64,000 nucleotides of DNA, taken from positions 1-64,000 of the forward strand of contig NZ_BAEG01000035.1 in NCBI RefSeq assembly GCF_000238915.1, in the 5' to 3' direction. This document shows, piece after piece, positions 27,381 to 36,394 of the stretch. Each line of letters starts with the position of its first letter. The first letter of the stretch is position 1. Source of the DNA: Arthrobacter globiformis NBRC 12137 (lineage in GTDB: Bacteria > Actinomycetota > Actinomycetes > Actinomycetales > Micrococcaceae). A program made the translations under genes and the position numbers. Under the pieces are notes generated by a model. The model was not told the DNA's origin and ran no database searches. It worked only from the letters and a program-made list of their open reading frames with translations.

Positions 27381-27857
27381 CGCCGTGGCAGTCCGGTCCT
27401 CGCTCAGCGAGGTTCGGGTCACGCGTTCTTCGGTGGTGTCCGCCCACGGGTGTGCACAATGTGCACTCATGATGCTTACCGTTCTCGCCCGGCGGCCCGA
27501 TCGAGTTGAAGTACACCACAACTTGACGCTGTTCCGGTCATGCACTCATCCAACGGGCTGGCAATGAAGAGACATGAAGGAAAAGCCAAGCAGCAGTACC
27601 TCGCTTCCAGATATCGAGAAGAAAGCCGCGGTGTCATGTTGTCGACGCCGACGGCAACCATGAACAGTTATGGACGGAAAATCTCCTGCCCTGAGGGTGC
27701 GGCTGCGGACATTGGTCGGCCTGCGCAGCGAATCACTGGCAGGAGGGCAGGTCCGAGGCCCCCGCGCCGTCGGCCTTCCCCGGCGGTGCGGTGCGGGCTG
27801 CGTCTGTTCGGGGGCTCGTGCTGCATCACTGTCGGGGGTGCCGGTACAGATCGGGTT
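27381..27857. other. junction region between decayed phosphatase and SDR gene
   Basis: About 480 bases with overlapping weak open frames on both strands and no recognised gene, RNA or repeat. It probably contains the breakpoint where the phosphatase gene was lost. Confidence 0.35.
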
Positions 27858-28649
27858 TCAAGATATGGAGCTGGGTCGACCAGGAATATGGCTAAGAATA
27901 GACTTGGAAAAGCCACCATCGACACAGATGTCCTGCCCGGTGACATAACCCGATAGCGGACTCACAAGAAATTCGATGACGTTGGCAATGTCCGTGGGGT
28001 CTCCAATTCTTGCCAGCGGGATGATATCTTCCCTGGCCTTCTTGATTTGGGGATCGGCATACATTTTCTCGGTCATCCGTGTATGAGTCATGCCCGGGGA
28101 AACCACATTTACACGAATTCCGTCAGGTGCCCATTCCAACGCGAGTGTTTGGGCCAGCATTGTCAATGCAGCCTTGCTGGGGCTGTAAGCACCTGATCCG
28201 GCATGTGGCAGCTGACCAGACATGGAAGAGGTGAAACAGGCGGACCCGCGGCTCTGCTGCAAGTGCGGGTAGCTTGCTTTGGCTAGAAGCCACGCGCCGC
28301 GGAGGTTGACGGAGAACATGTTGTCCCAGTCCTCAAGGGACACGTCACAGATGGCGCCTGGGTTAGCGATTCCGGCGTTTGCTACCAAGGCGTCCAGGCC
28401 ACCGAACTCGGCTACGGCAGCCTCCACGAGTTGACCTGGCACGTCGGGGTCAGCGAGATCGCCCGCCAGTGCGATGGCGGTACCTCCCATTGACTGGATT
28501 GTACGAACGACTTGCTCTTGGTTGCCGTTCGCTCCGTGTCCACCCACAGCAATCATAGGGTGCACGCCCCGGGCCAGAGCCGCCTCTGCGATTCTCACGC
28601 AGGTAGACGCGCCTATGCCGCTGCTTCCGCCACTGACCAGTGCTCTCAT
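27858..28649 (-). CDS. short-chain dehydrogenase/reductase
   Basis: A 263-residue classical SDR. The nucleotide-binding motif GGSSGIG lies at residues 7-13, NAG near 94, the catalytic Ser in FTSSMS and YSPSK (Tyr-x3-Lys) further on, followed by the PGMTHTRM loop. The end DICVDGG is typical. AAAGGAGAG lies six bases before the ATG at 28649. It probably oxidises a sugar or polyol hydroxyl with NAD(P). It is on the minus strand, downstream of the epimerase gene at 28826, and likely belongs to the LacI-regulated catabolic cluster reaching to 38.3 kb. Substrate unknown. Confidence 0.9.
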   Translation of the reverse strand: MRALVSGGSSGIGASTCVRIAEAALARGVHPMIAVGGHGANGNQEQVVRTIQSMGGTAIALAGDLADPDVPGQLVEAAVAEFGGLDALVANAGIANPGAICDVSLEDWDNMFSVNLRGAWLLAKASYPHLQQSRGSACFTSSMSGQLPHAGSGAYSPSKAALTMLAQTLALEWAPDGIRVNVVSPGMTHTRMTEKMYADPQIKKAREDIIPLARIGDPTDIANVIEFLVSPLSGYVTGQDICVDGGFSKSILSHIPGRPSSIS

Positions 28650-28825
28650 TGCACACTCTCCTTTTATCAGGGATTCTCTTGATAATCCTTTTTTGACACC
28701 ATTTTTGATAGGAGTCCATGGACTGCAAACTCAGATCCGTTTTACAGCGCAATTCGCAACGAAACCCGATTTCATTATTTGAAACAAATCCTCGGCAGAT
28801 ACGCCGCAACCTCCAATGCTGGAAG

Positions 28826-29638
28826 TTAAGTTCCCAGTTCCCAGCCTTGATTTCTGAGATCCTGCATCGCTTTCTTGAATTCCTGCACAGGGTTGTCTTC
28901 GCGGATGATCTCAAGAACTACGTTATTGACGCCGCACGTTTCTCTGACGACGTTGCCCAATCCATTCCAGTCGATCACTCCCGTGCCGATTGGATCATGG
29001 CCCCAGGTCTCCGTGCCCGTATCAGAAATATGCACCAACCCAATGGATTCATGGTATGAGAGCAAACTATCTACGGGATCTTCTCCGATATAGGCAGCGT
29101 TGGCGACGTCGTACACAATCTTGACTGCTTCGTCGTTGATAGTGCTTACGACGCCCGCCAGATCCTGGATGGTAGGGGTGAAGCAGTAGGGAGTGTTTTC
29201 GAAGAGAAGTCGCGTGCCGGCCTGTTTGGCCAGTGGAAGTAGATTCTCCAGGCTCTCGTACATCCACCCGTAGGTTTTTTCGAGTGAAGGTGAGATCATC
29301 GGGCGTCTTGTGCCGGGGGAGATCACAACCTCGGGGACATCCCAGGCTGCAGCCAGGTCGATCACTGATTTGATGTGCTCGATGCTTTTGCGGCGCATAT
29401 TGGCGCCGGGGCTGGCCAAGTTGACGTCATATCCACCGGCGTTCAGTGATCTGATTTTGGCACCGTATTCATTGAGTCTTGCATGAGTTGCCGTACGCTC
29501 TGAGCCGGATATTTCATCAGGCCAGCAATGAGGCGAGCTGACCGGAACTTCAAAGGTTTTATACCCGTTGTCGACCAATTCAGCTATCGCATCAATGGCC
29601 GTAGATGACCATAGATAGGAAAATGTGTTAATGATCAT
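28826..29638 (-). CDS. sugar phosphate isomerase/epimerase (TIM barrel)
   Basis: About 270 residues when started at the ATG at 29638 (MIINTFSYLW), the natural beginning of the xylose-isomerase-like barrel; upstream in-frame codons add 55 residues of unlikely sequence. Metal-binding positions appear in LFENTPYCF (Glu), VYDVANA (Asp), HISDTG (His) and LEIIRED near the C-terminus (Glu). These enzymes isomerise keto/aldose sugars or dehydrate inosose-like compounds. It precedes the SDR at 27858 on the same strand. The ribosome binding site is weak, so the start is less certain. Confidence 0.82.
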   Translation of the reverse strand: MIINTFSYLWSSTAIDAIAELVDNGYKTFEVPVSSPHCWPDEISGSERTATHARLNEYGAKIRSLNAGGYDVNLASPGANMRRKSIEHIKSVIDLAAAWDVPEVVISPGTRRPMISPSLEKTYGWMYESLENLLPLAKQAGTRLLFENTPYCFTPTIQDLAGVVSTINDEAVKIVYDVANAAYIGEDPVDSLLSYHESIGLVHISDTGTETWGHDPIGTGVIDWNGLGNVVRETCGVNNVVLEIIREDNPVQEFKKAMQDLRNQGWELGT

Positions 29639-29825
29639 TTGGTTCACTTGAAGGCATCCTCTCTGTTCTTCACCGATGGAGAAAAGTGTTTCAGTCATAA
29701 GGCACTGTGAATTTCGATCCTGAGTAGGGGACCGCAAGCGCGAGCCAAGCGGCTCGAAGGGACCCGGGGCAGACATGCCCCTTCTGCCCCGTCGAGCCGC
29801 CACGGCTTACTTGGTACCGGCGGGC

Positions 29826-31244
29826 CTACCGGGAACGCTTAGCCCCGTCGATGGCCGGCGATGTGCTCGAGACCAGGTGTTCGCCTTCAAGTACCTCAGG
29901 GTCAGCAAGCGCCACCGTGACACGGTCACCGCGGTTGCCGGTCTCCGGCAGCGTGAAGTAGACGACGAGGCAGAGGGCGACAATGGCGATCATGTAGACC
30001 GCGACCAGCATCGGCTGTCCGGCGCCGACAAACGCGGCGGCGATCAGTGGCGCGGTGCCGCCGAAGACGGCTATGACGATTTGGTGTGCGAAGCCGATGC
30101 CCGATACCCGTACCGCAGCCGGGAACAGTTCGGCCTGGATGGTCGGATAGACGGACTGCCAGATACCGAGAACCACCCAACCGGACGCCGATACCAGAAC
30201 GTAAACACCGAAGCCCGGCTGGTTCAGCAGCAGGAGCAAGGGGTAGAAGAGGACGATCATGCCGATGGCGCCGATGATGGGGAAGATTTTGCGTCGGCCG
30301 AGGCGGTCGGAGAGCGCGCCGCAGATTGGCACGATGATAACGAGGAGGGCCAGTCCGATGACGCTGCCGGCCAGCGTCGAGGACAGGTCTCGGCCGGTGG
30401 TCAGCTTGGCGTAGGTGGGGAGGAAGGTGGCCCAGGTGTAGTAGGCGACGGCCGGGGCTGAGAGCGCTGCTGCCTGCAGCAGCGCCTTCGGGTGTTCGCG
30501 AAGCAGGTCCATCAGGCGTGCCGGCGCGGACTTTTGGTCAACGAGGGCAGTTGCCTCGAACTCGGGGGTCTCTTCCGCCCGGGCCCTCAGGATAAGGCCG
30601 ACGACGCCGAGGATGCCTCCCGCGACGAACGGGATGCGCCAACCCCAGGCGGCGAGGTCTGCTGGAGTGAAGGATGATGTCACCATTGCCGCGGCGCCGG
30701 TGGCGGCGAGGGTCGCGAAGCCGCTTGCCATGTTGGAGAACGAACCGAACAGGCCCCTGCGGTTCGCGGGAGCGTGTTCGACCATGAATGCGATGGCGCT
30801 CTGCGCCTCACTGCCGGCCGAGATTCCCTGGAGGATGCGTGCAACCAGAAAGAGAATCGGTGCTGCGTAACCGATCGTCGCAAATGACGGTGTGAGGCCG
30901 ATGATCAAAGCACCAAGCGCCATGCCTGAGATTGACAAGGTCAGGATGAGCCGTCGGCCGAAGCGGTCGGCCAGCGGGGAGATGATGATTCCGCTGAGCG
31001 GGCGTACAACAAACCCGACCGCGTAGGTGAGCAGTGCTGCGATAAGGGAGGCGAACGGGGAATCGCTTGGAAATATCTGCGATGAGAACACCGCTGCCAG
31101 CAGCCCGTAGATGTACCAGTCGTACCACTCCACGAAGTGGCCGATCGTGCCCGCCACCATATTGACGGTGCGGCGAGGGGGCTCAGACACTTCGGGAAGG
31201 CCCGAAGGGTCGGGACTGCTGACGGCTTCTTTTGAGGTCTTCAT
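29826..31244 (-). CDS. MHS-family MFS transporter
   Basis: A 472-residue, 12-helix proton symporter of the metabolite:H+ symporter (MHS) group. ATG 31244 is chosen from GGAGAG six bases upstream; the ORF extends 108 codons further without support. Landmarks are FVEWYDWYIYGLLAA in helix 1, RPLSGIIISPLADRFGRR in loop 2-3, and RILQGISAGSEAQSAIAFM in helix 5. It probably imports the substrate of the surrounding catabolic cluster. A tandem LacI-type operator lies about 160-190 bases upstream of its start (31402-31457), identical to one at 32881, so it has its own regulated promoter. Confidence 0.93.
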   Translation of the reverse strand: MKTSKEAVSSPDPSGLPEVSEPPRRTVNMVAGTIGHFVEWYDWYIYGLLAAVFSSQIFPSDSPFASLIAALLTYAVGFVVRPLSGIIISPLADRFGRRLILTLSISGMALGALIIGLTPSFATIGYAAPILFLVARILQGISAGSEAQSAIAFMVEHAPANRRGLFGSFSNMASGFATLAATGAAAMVTSSFTPADLAAWGWRIPFVAGGILGVVGLILRARAEETPEFEATALVDQKSAPARLMDLLREHPKALLQAAALSAPAVAYYTWATFLPTYAKLTTGRDLSSTLAGSVIGLALLVIIVPICGALSDRLGRRKIFPIIGAIGMIVLFYPLLLLLNQPGFGVYVLVSASGWVVLGIWQSVYPTIQAELFPAAVRVSGIGFAHQIVIAVFGGTAPLIAAAFVGAGQPMLVAVYMIAIVALCLVVYFTLPETGNRGDRVTVALADPEVLEGEHLVSSTSPAIDGAKRSR

Positions 31245-31401
31245 TGAACTCTCCAAACTTTCACGTTTGCTGGGTAAGGGTATTGGAATATTCGGGGTAA
31301 CCGAAGCGACGTGGTGGGTGGGCCTTTGTCCGCCTGTGTCCCGCTTCGAGGTATGACTGGCGGCAAACTCCCGGGGGCGTACGGGCTGCTCTGGCCATTC
31401 A

Positions 31402-31457
31402 TGAGATCGATTGCCGTAAATCGCATCGTTGAGATCGGTTGCTGAGATCGGTTGCAA
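31402..31457 (-). promoter_or_regulatory. tandem LacI-type operators upstream of the MHS transporter
   Basis: Positions 31430-31457 contain two adjacent copies of TGAGATCGGTTGC, the second followed by A so that TGAGATCGGTTGCA fits the LacI-family consensus TGNNANCGNTNNCA. A third copy with one mismatch (TGAGATCGATTGC) is at 31402-31414. The same 28 bases, inverted, occur at 32881-32908. The likely binder is the LacI-type regulator encoded at 33928. Confidence 0.75.
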
Positions 31458-31586
31458 GTAACGATATGTAGGCGGGTGAGCCCTGTCAACGGTCATTTTC
31501 AGTTCAAAGGACGGCGGTGCAAACCTTTGGCCAGCGCGCGGCGAGAGGGCAAGCGGGGCCCGCTCCAAACGGACCGGACCTGAAAG

Positions 31587-32135
31587 TCATCCCTGAATTC
31601 GCAGGGACTTCTCATTGTTGACATTAAGGAATCGGACTCCGGACCAGGTGCAGTCCAGGCTGCCGTAGGATGCCCAGTACTCGTCCCAATGCGCAAGTTT
31701 CCATCGGTCTCTTTCGAGTCCCCGCTCAAGAAGTCGCCCCCGGAGGACATCCTGGGGGACCTGTACCCGCACCACTGTGGTCTCCGAGGGCGGCCAGTGG
31801 AATTCTTCCGCGGCGCGTGTCAGGTAGTCCGGCATGGCGAAGTAGGCACCGAAGGGTGCATCAAGTACGACCGATCGTCCCAGGCGCAGGTTCACTCCGG
31901 CTACATCCATGAGTGTCTCGTACTCCAGGGGCAGCAGATTTTCCCGATAGAAGTCATTGGATTCCCGGTCTGTGGGGTCGTGTCCGGCTGCCTCCAGTGC
32001 AAACTCGACAAGGCGGCCGCAGATCCGGTCCTTATCCAGATATGCAGCACCATGCTCTCTTGCTGTTTGCTGGGCAATGGTCGTTTTCCCGGAGCCGGCA
32101 GGGCCGATGACAATGAAGACTTTCGGGGCTGTCAT
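31587..32135 (-). CDS. P-loop kinase (gluconate/shikimate-kinase-like)
   Basis: A 182-residue nucleotide kinase. ATG 32135 overlaps the stop codon of the aldolase gene by four bases. Walker A is GPAGSGKTT at residues 10-18. LDKDRICGRL and VVLDAPFGAYF follow at the expected substrate and Walker B positions, and a lid with R-rich VLRGRLLERGLERDR comes next. The small-molecule kinase fold resembles gluconate kinase and related AAA-type kinases. Coupled to a KDPG-type aldolase, it probably phosphorylates a sugar acid or keto-deoxy acid before cleavage; the substrate is inferred from context. Confidence 0.8.
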   Translation of the reverse strand: MTAPKVFIVIGPAGSGKTTIAQQTAREHGAAYLDKDRICGRLVEFALEAAGHDPTDRESNDFYRENLLPLEYETLMDVAGVNLRLGRSVVLDAPFGAYFAMPDYLTRAAEEFHWPPSETTVVRVQVPQDVLRGRLLERGLERDRWKLAHWDEYWASYGSLDCTWSGVRFLNVNNEKSLRIQG

Positions 32136-32779
32136 TGGCGTGCCTCTGCCACTGCTGAGAGGAACTCTTTGGCGGCCTCGGTGACGCGGGAGAAGTCGCC
32201 GTCCGGCTGCCATGCTTTGGTCACGTAGCTGCCGACGCCGACACCTGCGACGCCGGCCGCAAACCATTCGCCGACGTTCTCTACGGTCACGCCGCCTGCC
32301 GGCATAATCGGCAGATGTGCGAGCGGGGCGAGAACTGATTTGGCGTAGGGGATACCGCCGGCTTCGGTGGGGAAGAGCTTGAGGATGTCAGCGCCTGCCT
32401 CTGCGGAGTTGACGAACTCAGTGGGTGTGTAGGCGCCGCTGATTGTCGGCACCTGGTACCGGTTCGCGGTCCGGATCATTGCCGGGTTCAGCTGGGGGCT
32501 GACCAGGAAGTCGGCGCCGGCCCGGATGCACTCGTAGGCTGAGTGCTCGTCCAGAACTGTTCCGGCTCCCACCGCTACTCCGTTAGGCCCGTGCTTGGCG
32601 GAGAGCTGGCGGATCACGTCCACGGCGCCCGGGATCGAGAGCGTGATTTCCAGTGCGCGAAAACCCCCGGCGATCGCCGCTTCCGCCACGCGTTCTGCCA
32701 CGTCAGCGTTCTCGAGCCGGACGATGAGGACGGCGCCGGATTCGTCGATGGTCTGCAGGGTGCGAAGTTTTTTGTACAT
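32132..32779 (-). CDS. KDPG/KHG-type aldolase
   Basis: A 215-residue class I aldolase of the 2-keto-3-deoxy-6-phosphogluconate type. ATG 32779 is taken because the family starts there (MYKKLRTLQTI); AAAGG lies upstream. The Schiff-base Lys is in DILKLFPTE, with the assisting Glu in ALEITLSIPGA and GAGTVL in the third strand. It would cleave a 2-keto-3-deoxy acid phosphate into pyruvate and an aldehyde. It is divergent from the Gfo/Idh gene at 32955 across a regulated promoter and overlaps the downstream kinase. A second aldolase of this type is at 43128. Confidence 0.9.
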   Translation of the reverse strand: MYKKLRTLQTIDESGAVLIVRLENADVAERVAEAAIAGGFRALEITLSIPGAVDVIRQLSAKHGPNGVAVGAGTVLDEHSAYECIRAGADFLVSPQLNPAMIRTANRYQVPTISGAYTPTEFVNSAEAGADILKLFPTEAGGIPYAKSVLAPLAHLPIMPAGGVTVENVGEWFAAGVAGVGVGSYVTKAWQPDGDFSRVTEAAKEFLSAVAEARQ

Positions 32780-32880
32780 TGCTGGCCTTTCTTCTGACCC
32801 GGACGGTCGGCTCATCACCGAGCGTCCCTGAGCCACTGTTGAAGTGTCGTTGACAAACTCTCCCACCATCCATAGTGTTA

Positions 32881-32908
32881 TTGCAACCGATCTCAGCAAC
32901 CGATCTCA
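32881..32908 (+). promoter_or_regulatory. tandem LacI-type operator in the divergent promoter
   Basis: Two adjacent copies of GCAACCGATCTCA, preceded by TT, lie between the leftward aldolase gene and the rightward Gfo/Idh gene. All 28 bases are identical to the inverted site at 31430-31457. Read on the minus strand each half fits the LacI consensus TGNNANCGNTNNCA (the outer copy exactly). It would let one regulator control both directions. Confidence 0.75.
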
Positions 32909-32954
32909 TGCTGAGCAAACAATCGAACTCCTACTTAGCAAAGGGGCTGGCAGG

Positions 32955-33941
32955 GTGAGTAAAACTCGAACGATCATCCTTGGTGCTTCGCACTGGCACG
33001 TCCCGCTCTGTACGCGGGCGATCGGCGAAGAACACCAGGTCGTTGGTGTCAGTGACGAGGACGTGTCGTTCGTCCAGGGTCTGGCTAGGGCGTGGAACGC
33101 TCCCGTGGAGGCTGACTGGCGGAGCCTGGTGGATCTGCCCGGTGTGGGGCTTGCCTATGTCTTCGGCCCGCACGATGGCATGGCGGAAAAGTGTTTTGCC
33201 CTGATTGAGCGCGGGATTCCGTTCGTGGTGGAGAAGCCGCTGGGAACCTCCCTGGCGGAACTTTCCCAGGTGCGCAAGGCTGCGGAAGCGGCCGGCGTGG
33301 CCGCGACGGTTCCGCTCGTTCAGCGGAACGGCCCCGTCGACCGGTGGCTGGCCAAGGCCGGCCGGCCGACGTACCAGAGGATGTCCTTTATCGCCGGACC
33401 GCCCTCGCGCTACCTGGCTAACGGCAATCCCTGGATGCTGGACCCTGCCACTGCAGGGGGCGGGTGCCTGGCCAATCTGGGACCGCATTTCGTTGACCTG
33501 TTCCTGCAGGCCTGTGACGAGCCAGCGGCGGCTATCGAGTCGCGGCTCTCGTCGGCCCTTCACGGCGGGGCTCTTGAGGACCATGCCAGCCTCATCATCA
33601 CCACCCCGAACGGGCGTGAAGCCATCGTGGAGGTCGGCTACGCCTTCCCGGGTTCGCCGTTGAAGCGGTACTGCAGCTACACGTCGGCGGGCGCTGCGGG
33701 ATTCGCCTCTGTCAACTCGGACGGTTCAGCCACCTTCACAGCCTTGGATGGTTCGACGGAGACCGCCGTGATCGAGGTGGATAGTGATCCCCTCTACGAT
33801 CCGTTCGTGCGCCGCGTCGCACAGACGCTGGAAGATGGATTCCGGGGCCTGCCGACATTGGCTCAGCTCGAAGATGTGATGCGCCCCATTTGGCAGGCAT
33901 ACGACAACCAGCACGGAGGAAAAGAAGATGGCCGACCTTAG
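32955..33941 (+). CDS. Gfo/Idh/MocA-family dehydrogenase (first of two)
   Basis: A 328-residue NAD(P)-dependent sugar dehydrogenase. GTG 32955 is chosen because AAAGGGG precedes it and the Rossmann start (TRTIILGASHWH) follows; the ORF opens 37 codons earlier within the operator region. The family EKP motif is VVEKPLG, and GGGCLANLGPHFVDLF carries the catalytic His region. The first strand has LGASHWH rather than GxGxxG, which is unusual. First gene of the rightward operon; its end overlaps the LacI gene by 14 bases. Confidence 0.85.
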   Translation: MSKTRTIILGASHWHVPLCTRAIGEEHQVVGVSDEDVSFVQGLARAWNAPVEADWRSLVDLPGVGLAYVFGPHDGMAEKCFALIERGIPFVVEKPLGTSLAELSQVRKAAEAAGVAATVPLVQRNGPVDRWLAKAGRPTYQRMSFIAGPPSRYLANGNPWMLDPATAGGGCLANLGPHFVDLFLQACDEPAAAIESRLSSALHGGALEDHASLIITTPNGREAIVEVGYAFPGSPLKRYCSYTSAGAAGFASVNSDGSATFTALDGSTETAVIEVDSDPLYDPFVRRVAQTLEDGFRGLPTLAQLEDVMRPIWQAYDNQHGGKEDGRP

Positions 33942-34923
33942 TATTGACGTTGTCGCGAAGGCGGCCGGTGTCCACCGCTCAACAGTTTCCAGGGCATTCT
34001 CCCGGCCTGAAGCGGTGAAAAGCGAAACCCGCGAACACATCCTCCGCGTCGCCGAAGGTCTCGGCTACACCATGAGCCCGCTCGCCCAGGCACTGCGCCG
34101 AAAGACCAGCACCTTCATCCCGCTGATCGTCCCTGACATCACCAACCCGTTCTTTGCCGAACTTGCCAAGACCATGACGCAGGCCGCGGACGAGCGCGGC
34201 TACCAGCTGCTGCTCTGCGTCACGAACGGGGACCCTGCCAAGACCGACGGATACTTCACCGCGATGCAGGCCATGTACGCGCCCTTCGGCATCGTCGCGC
34301 CCTCCACGAAAGTCGACACCGAGGCCCTCAAGCTCTTCGATTTCGGCCACAAGGTGGTGGTGATCGACCGTGTGGAAGGCGACTCCTCGGTTCCAACGGT
34401 CACCGTCGACAGCCGCCGCGGCATCATGCTGGCCCTGGACCACCTGCATTCTCTGGGGCACACCTCGATCGGCTACGTTTCCGGTATCGCTGGCACCCAC
34501 ACCGCCCAGGACCGGATGGACGCCTACCTGGAGCTGTCAGCCGAAGGCAACAGCACGCCCCTGGTACTGGACAGCGGCTCCGATCCGGACGCAGGAGCGC
34601 GCGCGGCACAGCATTACCTGGAGATGGAGAATCCACCGACGGCGATTATCGCCGCCAACGACATGGTCGCCTTCGCGGTGATCTCGGCCCTGGGACAAAA
34701 CGGCATCCGCGTGCCGGATGACGTCTCGGTCATCGGCTTTGACGGACTGGCCCTGGGCGCCCGGTTCAACCCGCCCCTGACCACCGTACGGCAGCCGATC
34801 GACGACATGGGAAACATCGCCATCGAACTGGCAGAAAAGCAGAACCTGAACGGCTCGGTGGAGCACATCGTCCTGGAACCTGAACTTCTGATGCGCGCCT
34901 CCACCGCAGGACCGCGCAAATGA
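33928..34923 (+). CDS. LacI-family transcriptional regulator of the 28-38 kb cluster
   Basis: A 331-residue repressor. The N-terminal helix-turn-helix (SIDVVAKAAGVHRSTVSRAF, residues 5-24) and hinge lead to a periplasmic-binding-protein-like effector domain with LIVPDITNPFFAELAKTM and a C-terminal GFDGLALG. It overlaps the Gfo/Idh gene before it and the VOC gene after it, so it is part of the rightward operon and presumably regulates itself through the operator at 32881-32908. The two perfect tandem sites in this region (31430 and 32881) are its probable targets. The ligand is likely a pathway sugar. Confidence 0.92.
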   Translation: MADLSIDVVAKAAGVHRSTVSRAFSRPEAVKSETREHILRVAEGLGYTMSPLAQALRRKTSTFIPLIVPDITNPFFAELAKTMTQAADERGYQLLLCVTNGDPAKTDGYFTAMQAMYAPFGIVAPSTKVDTEALKLFDFGHKVVVIDRVEGDSSVPTVTVDSRRGIMLALDHLHSLGHTSIGYVSGIAGTHTAQDRMDAYLELSAEGNSTPLVLDSGSDPDAGARAAQHYLEMENPPTAIIAANDMVAFAVISALGQNGIRVPDDVSVIGFDGLALGARFNPPLTTVRQPIDDMGNIAIELAEKQNLNGSVEHIVLEPELLMRASTAGPRK

Positions 34924-35495
34924 CCGCGGCCAACGAAGGAACCCTGCGGCGGCTGCCCGGGCTGCGGCACACCGACCACGTCGGCCTGACAGTTCCGAAC
35001 CTCGAAGACGCCATCAGGTTCTTCGTCGAGGTGCTCGGCGCCGAGGAGCTGTACCGCTCCCAGCGCGGACCCGACCCCGAGTTCATGCCCACCAACTTCG
35101 ACGTCCCCGCCGACGCCCGGCTCACCCTCGCCATGCTCCGCCTGCCCCCGAACCTGAACATCGAGCTGTTCGAGTGGCGCAGCGCCGAGCGGCGGGAAAC
35201 CCCGCCCCGGCACTGCGACGCCGGTGGGCACCACCTGTGCTTCGTAGTGGACGACGTCGACGAAGCGGTCGCAGTGCTGCAGGAAACCCCCGGGGTCCGG
35301 GTGCTCGGAGAACGCAAGGAAGTCGCCGGCGACAGCCCGCGCGTGGCCGGCAACCGCTGGACCTACTTCATCACCCCCTGGGGGCTGCTGATGGAAATCG
35401 TCGACCGCTCCCGCGTCGCATCCCCACCTCGGCTCGTCGGTCCAGCGGACTGGACAGCTACACACGACACTTCCCGGAAGGACAATGAACAATGA
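34920..35495 (+). CDS. VOC-superfamily (glyoxalase-like) protein
   Basis: A 191-residue protein with the two beta-alpha-beta-beta-beta units of the vicinal-oxygen-chelate fold. Metal ligands are expected in TDHVGLTVPNLEDA (His), NIELFEW (Glu), GGHHLCFVVDDVDEA (His) and LLMEIVD (Glu). ATG overlaps the regulator stop by four bases and its stop overlaps the next gene. Family members act as lyases, epimerases or dioxygenases on adjacent-oxygen substrates. Its place among sugar enzymes suggests isomerase or lyase action on a keto sugar; this is inference. Confidence 0.82.
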   Translation: MTAANEGTLRRLPGLRHTDHVGLTVPNLEDAIRFFVEVLGAEELYRSQRGPDPEFMPTNFDVPADARLTLAMLRLPPNLNIELFEWRSAERRETPPRHCDAGGHHLCFVVDDVDEAVAVLQETPGVRVLGERKEVAGDSPRVAGNRWTYFITPWGLLMEIVDRSRVASPPRLVGPADWTATHDTSRKDNEQ

Positions 35496-36394
35496 GGCTT
35501 GCAGGTCACACACTAGGCACTCCGGACCATACGGTCCCCCAGGCACTGAAGCTTTTCCGGGCCGCGGGGCTCGATGCCGCCGAAGTCATCTACCAGGACG
35601 GCTACACCTCAGGCCTGCCTCAGGGCGACCGGCGCGCCGCACTGGAGGCACTGAAGGCGGCCGAGGACGAGGGCCTGCCCATCATCGGCCTCACCCCCTA
35701 CACCACCGCCATCAATGCCCTGGACGAGAAAGAGTGGCGCGGGGGAGTCGACGAATTCCGTGGCGCGATTGAAACCGCCCATCTGCTCGGCGCCGACCGC
35801 GTACGCGTGTATGCCGGGTCCTGGCACCCGGGCGACACTGATCACGACCGGCGATGGGCGAAACTGCGGGAGGCGCTGCAGACCCTGGCACCCGAGGCCG
35901 AACAGGCCGGCGTGCGGCTGTGCGTGGAAAACCACTTCGGCACCATGACCCAGACCGGGGCAGAAACCGCCGCGCTCGTCCGGGAGGTAGCCCACCCGGC
36001 CGTCCGAGTTCTCTACGACCAGGCCAACCTCACCTTCACCCACGACGAATCATTCGAGGAAGCCTTTGCTGTCCAGGGCGACCTCATCGGTCACGTCCAC
36101 GCGAAAGACCTCGTCTTCACCGACCCCAACGCAGCCTTCCGCGCCACGGAAACAGCCCGCGTCAACACATCTGAGCGCGCCGTACGCTCCCGGGTCATCG
36201 GCACCGGCGTCCTTCCCTGGCCCCAGATCCTCGCGGCCCTGCTGCGCCACGGCTACGATGACCTGCTGAGCATCGAGTACGAGTACCGCTGGCACCCGCA
36301 AGACCTTCCCACCCCCGAGGACGGATTCCGGGAATCCGCGGCCGCACTGCGCGGGATGCTCACGGAAATTGCAGAAATGGAGAACGCCCGATGA
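35492..36394 (+). CDS. sugar phosphate isomerase/epimerase (second TIM barrel)
   Basis: A 300-residue xylose-isomerase-like barrel protein. Metal-binding positions are seen in LCVENHFG (Glu), VLYDQANL (Asp), HVHAKDLVF (His) and LLSIEYEYRW near the end (Glu). It overlaps its neighbours on both sides by four bases, so it is translated with the VOC and second Gfo/Idh genes. Paired Gfo/Idh dehydrogenases and such epimerases are typical for 3-keto-sugar, inositol-like or glycoside catabolism. It differs clearly from the barrel at 28826. Confidence 0.88.
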   Translation: MRLAGHTLGTPDHTVPQALKLFRAAGLDAAEVIYQDGYTSGLPQGDRRAALEALKAAEDEGLPIIGLTPYTTAINALDEKEWRGGVDEFRGAIETAHLLGADRVRVYAGSWHPGDTDHDRRWAKLREALQTLAPEAEQAGVRLCVENHFGTMTQTGAETAALVREVAHPAVRVLYDQANLTFTHDESFEEAFAVQGDLIGHVHAKDLVFTDPNAAFRATETARVNTSERAVRSRVIGTGVLPWPQILAALLRHGYDDLLSIEYEYRWHPQDLPTPEDGFRESAAALRGMLTEIAEMENAR

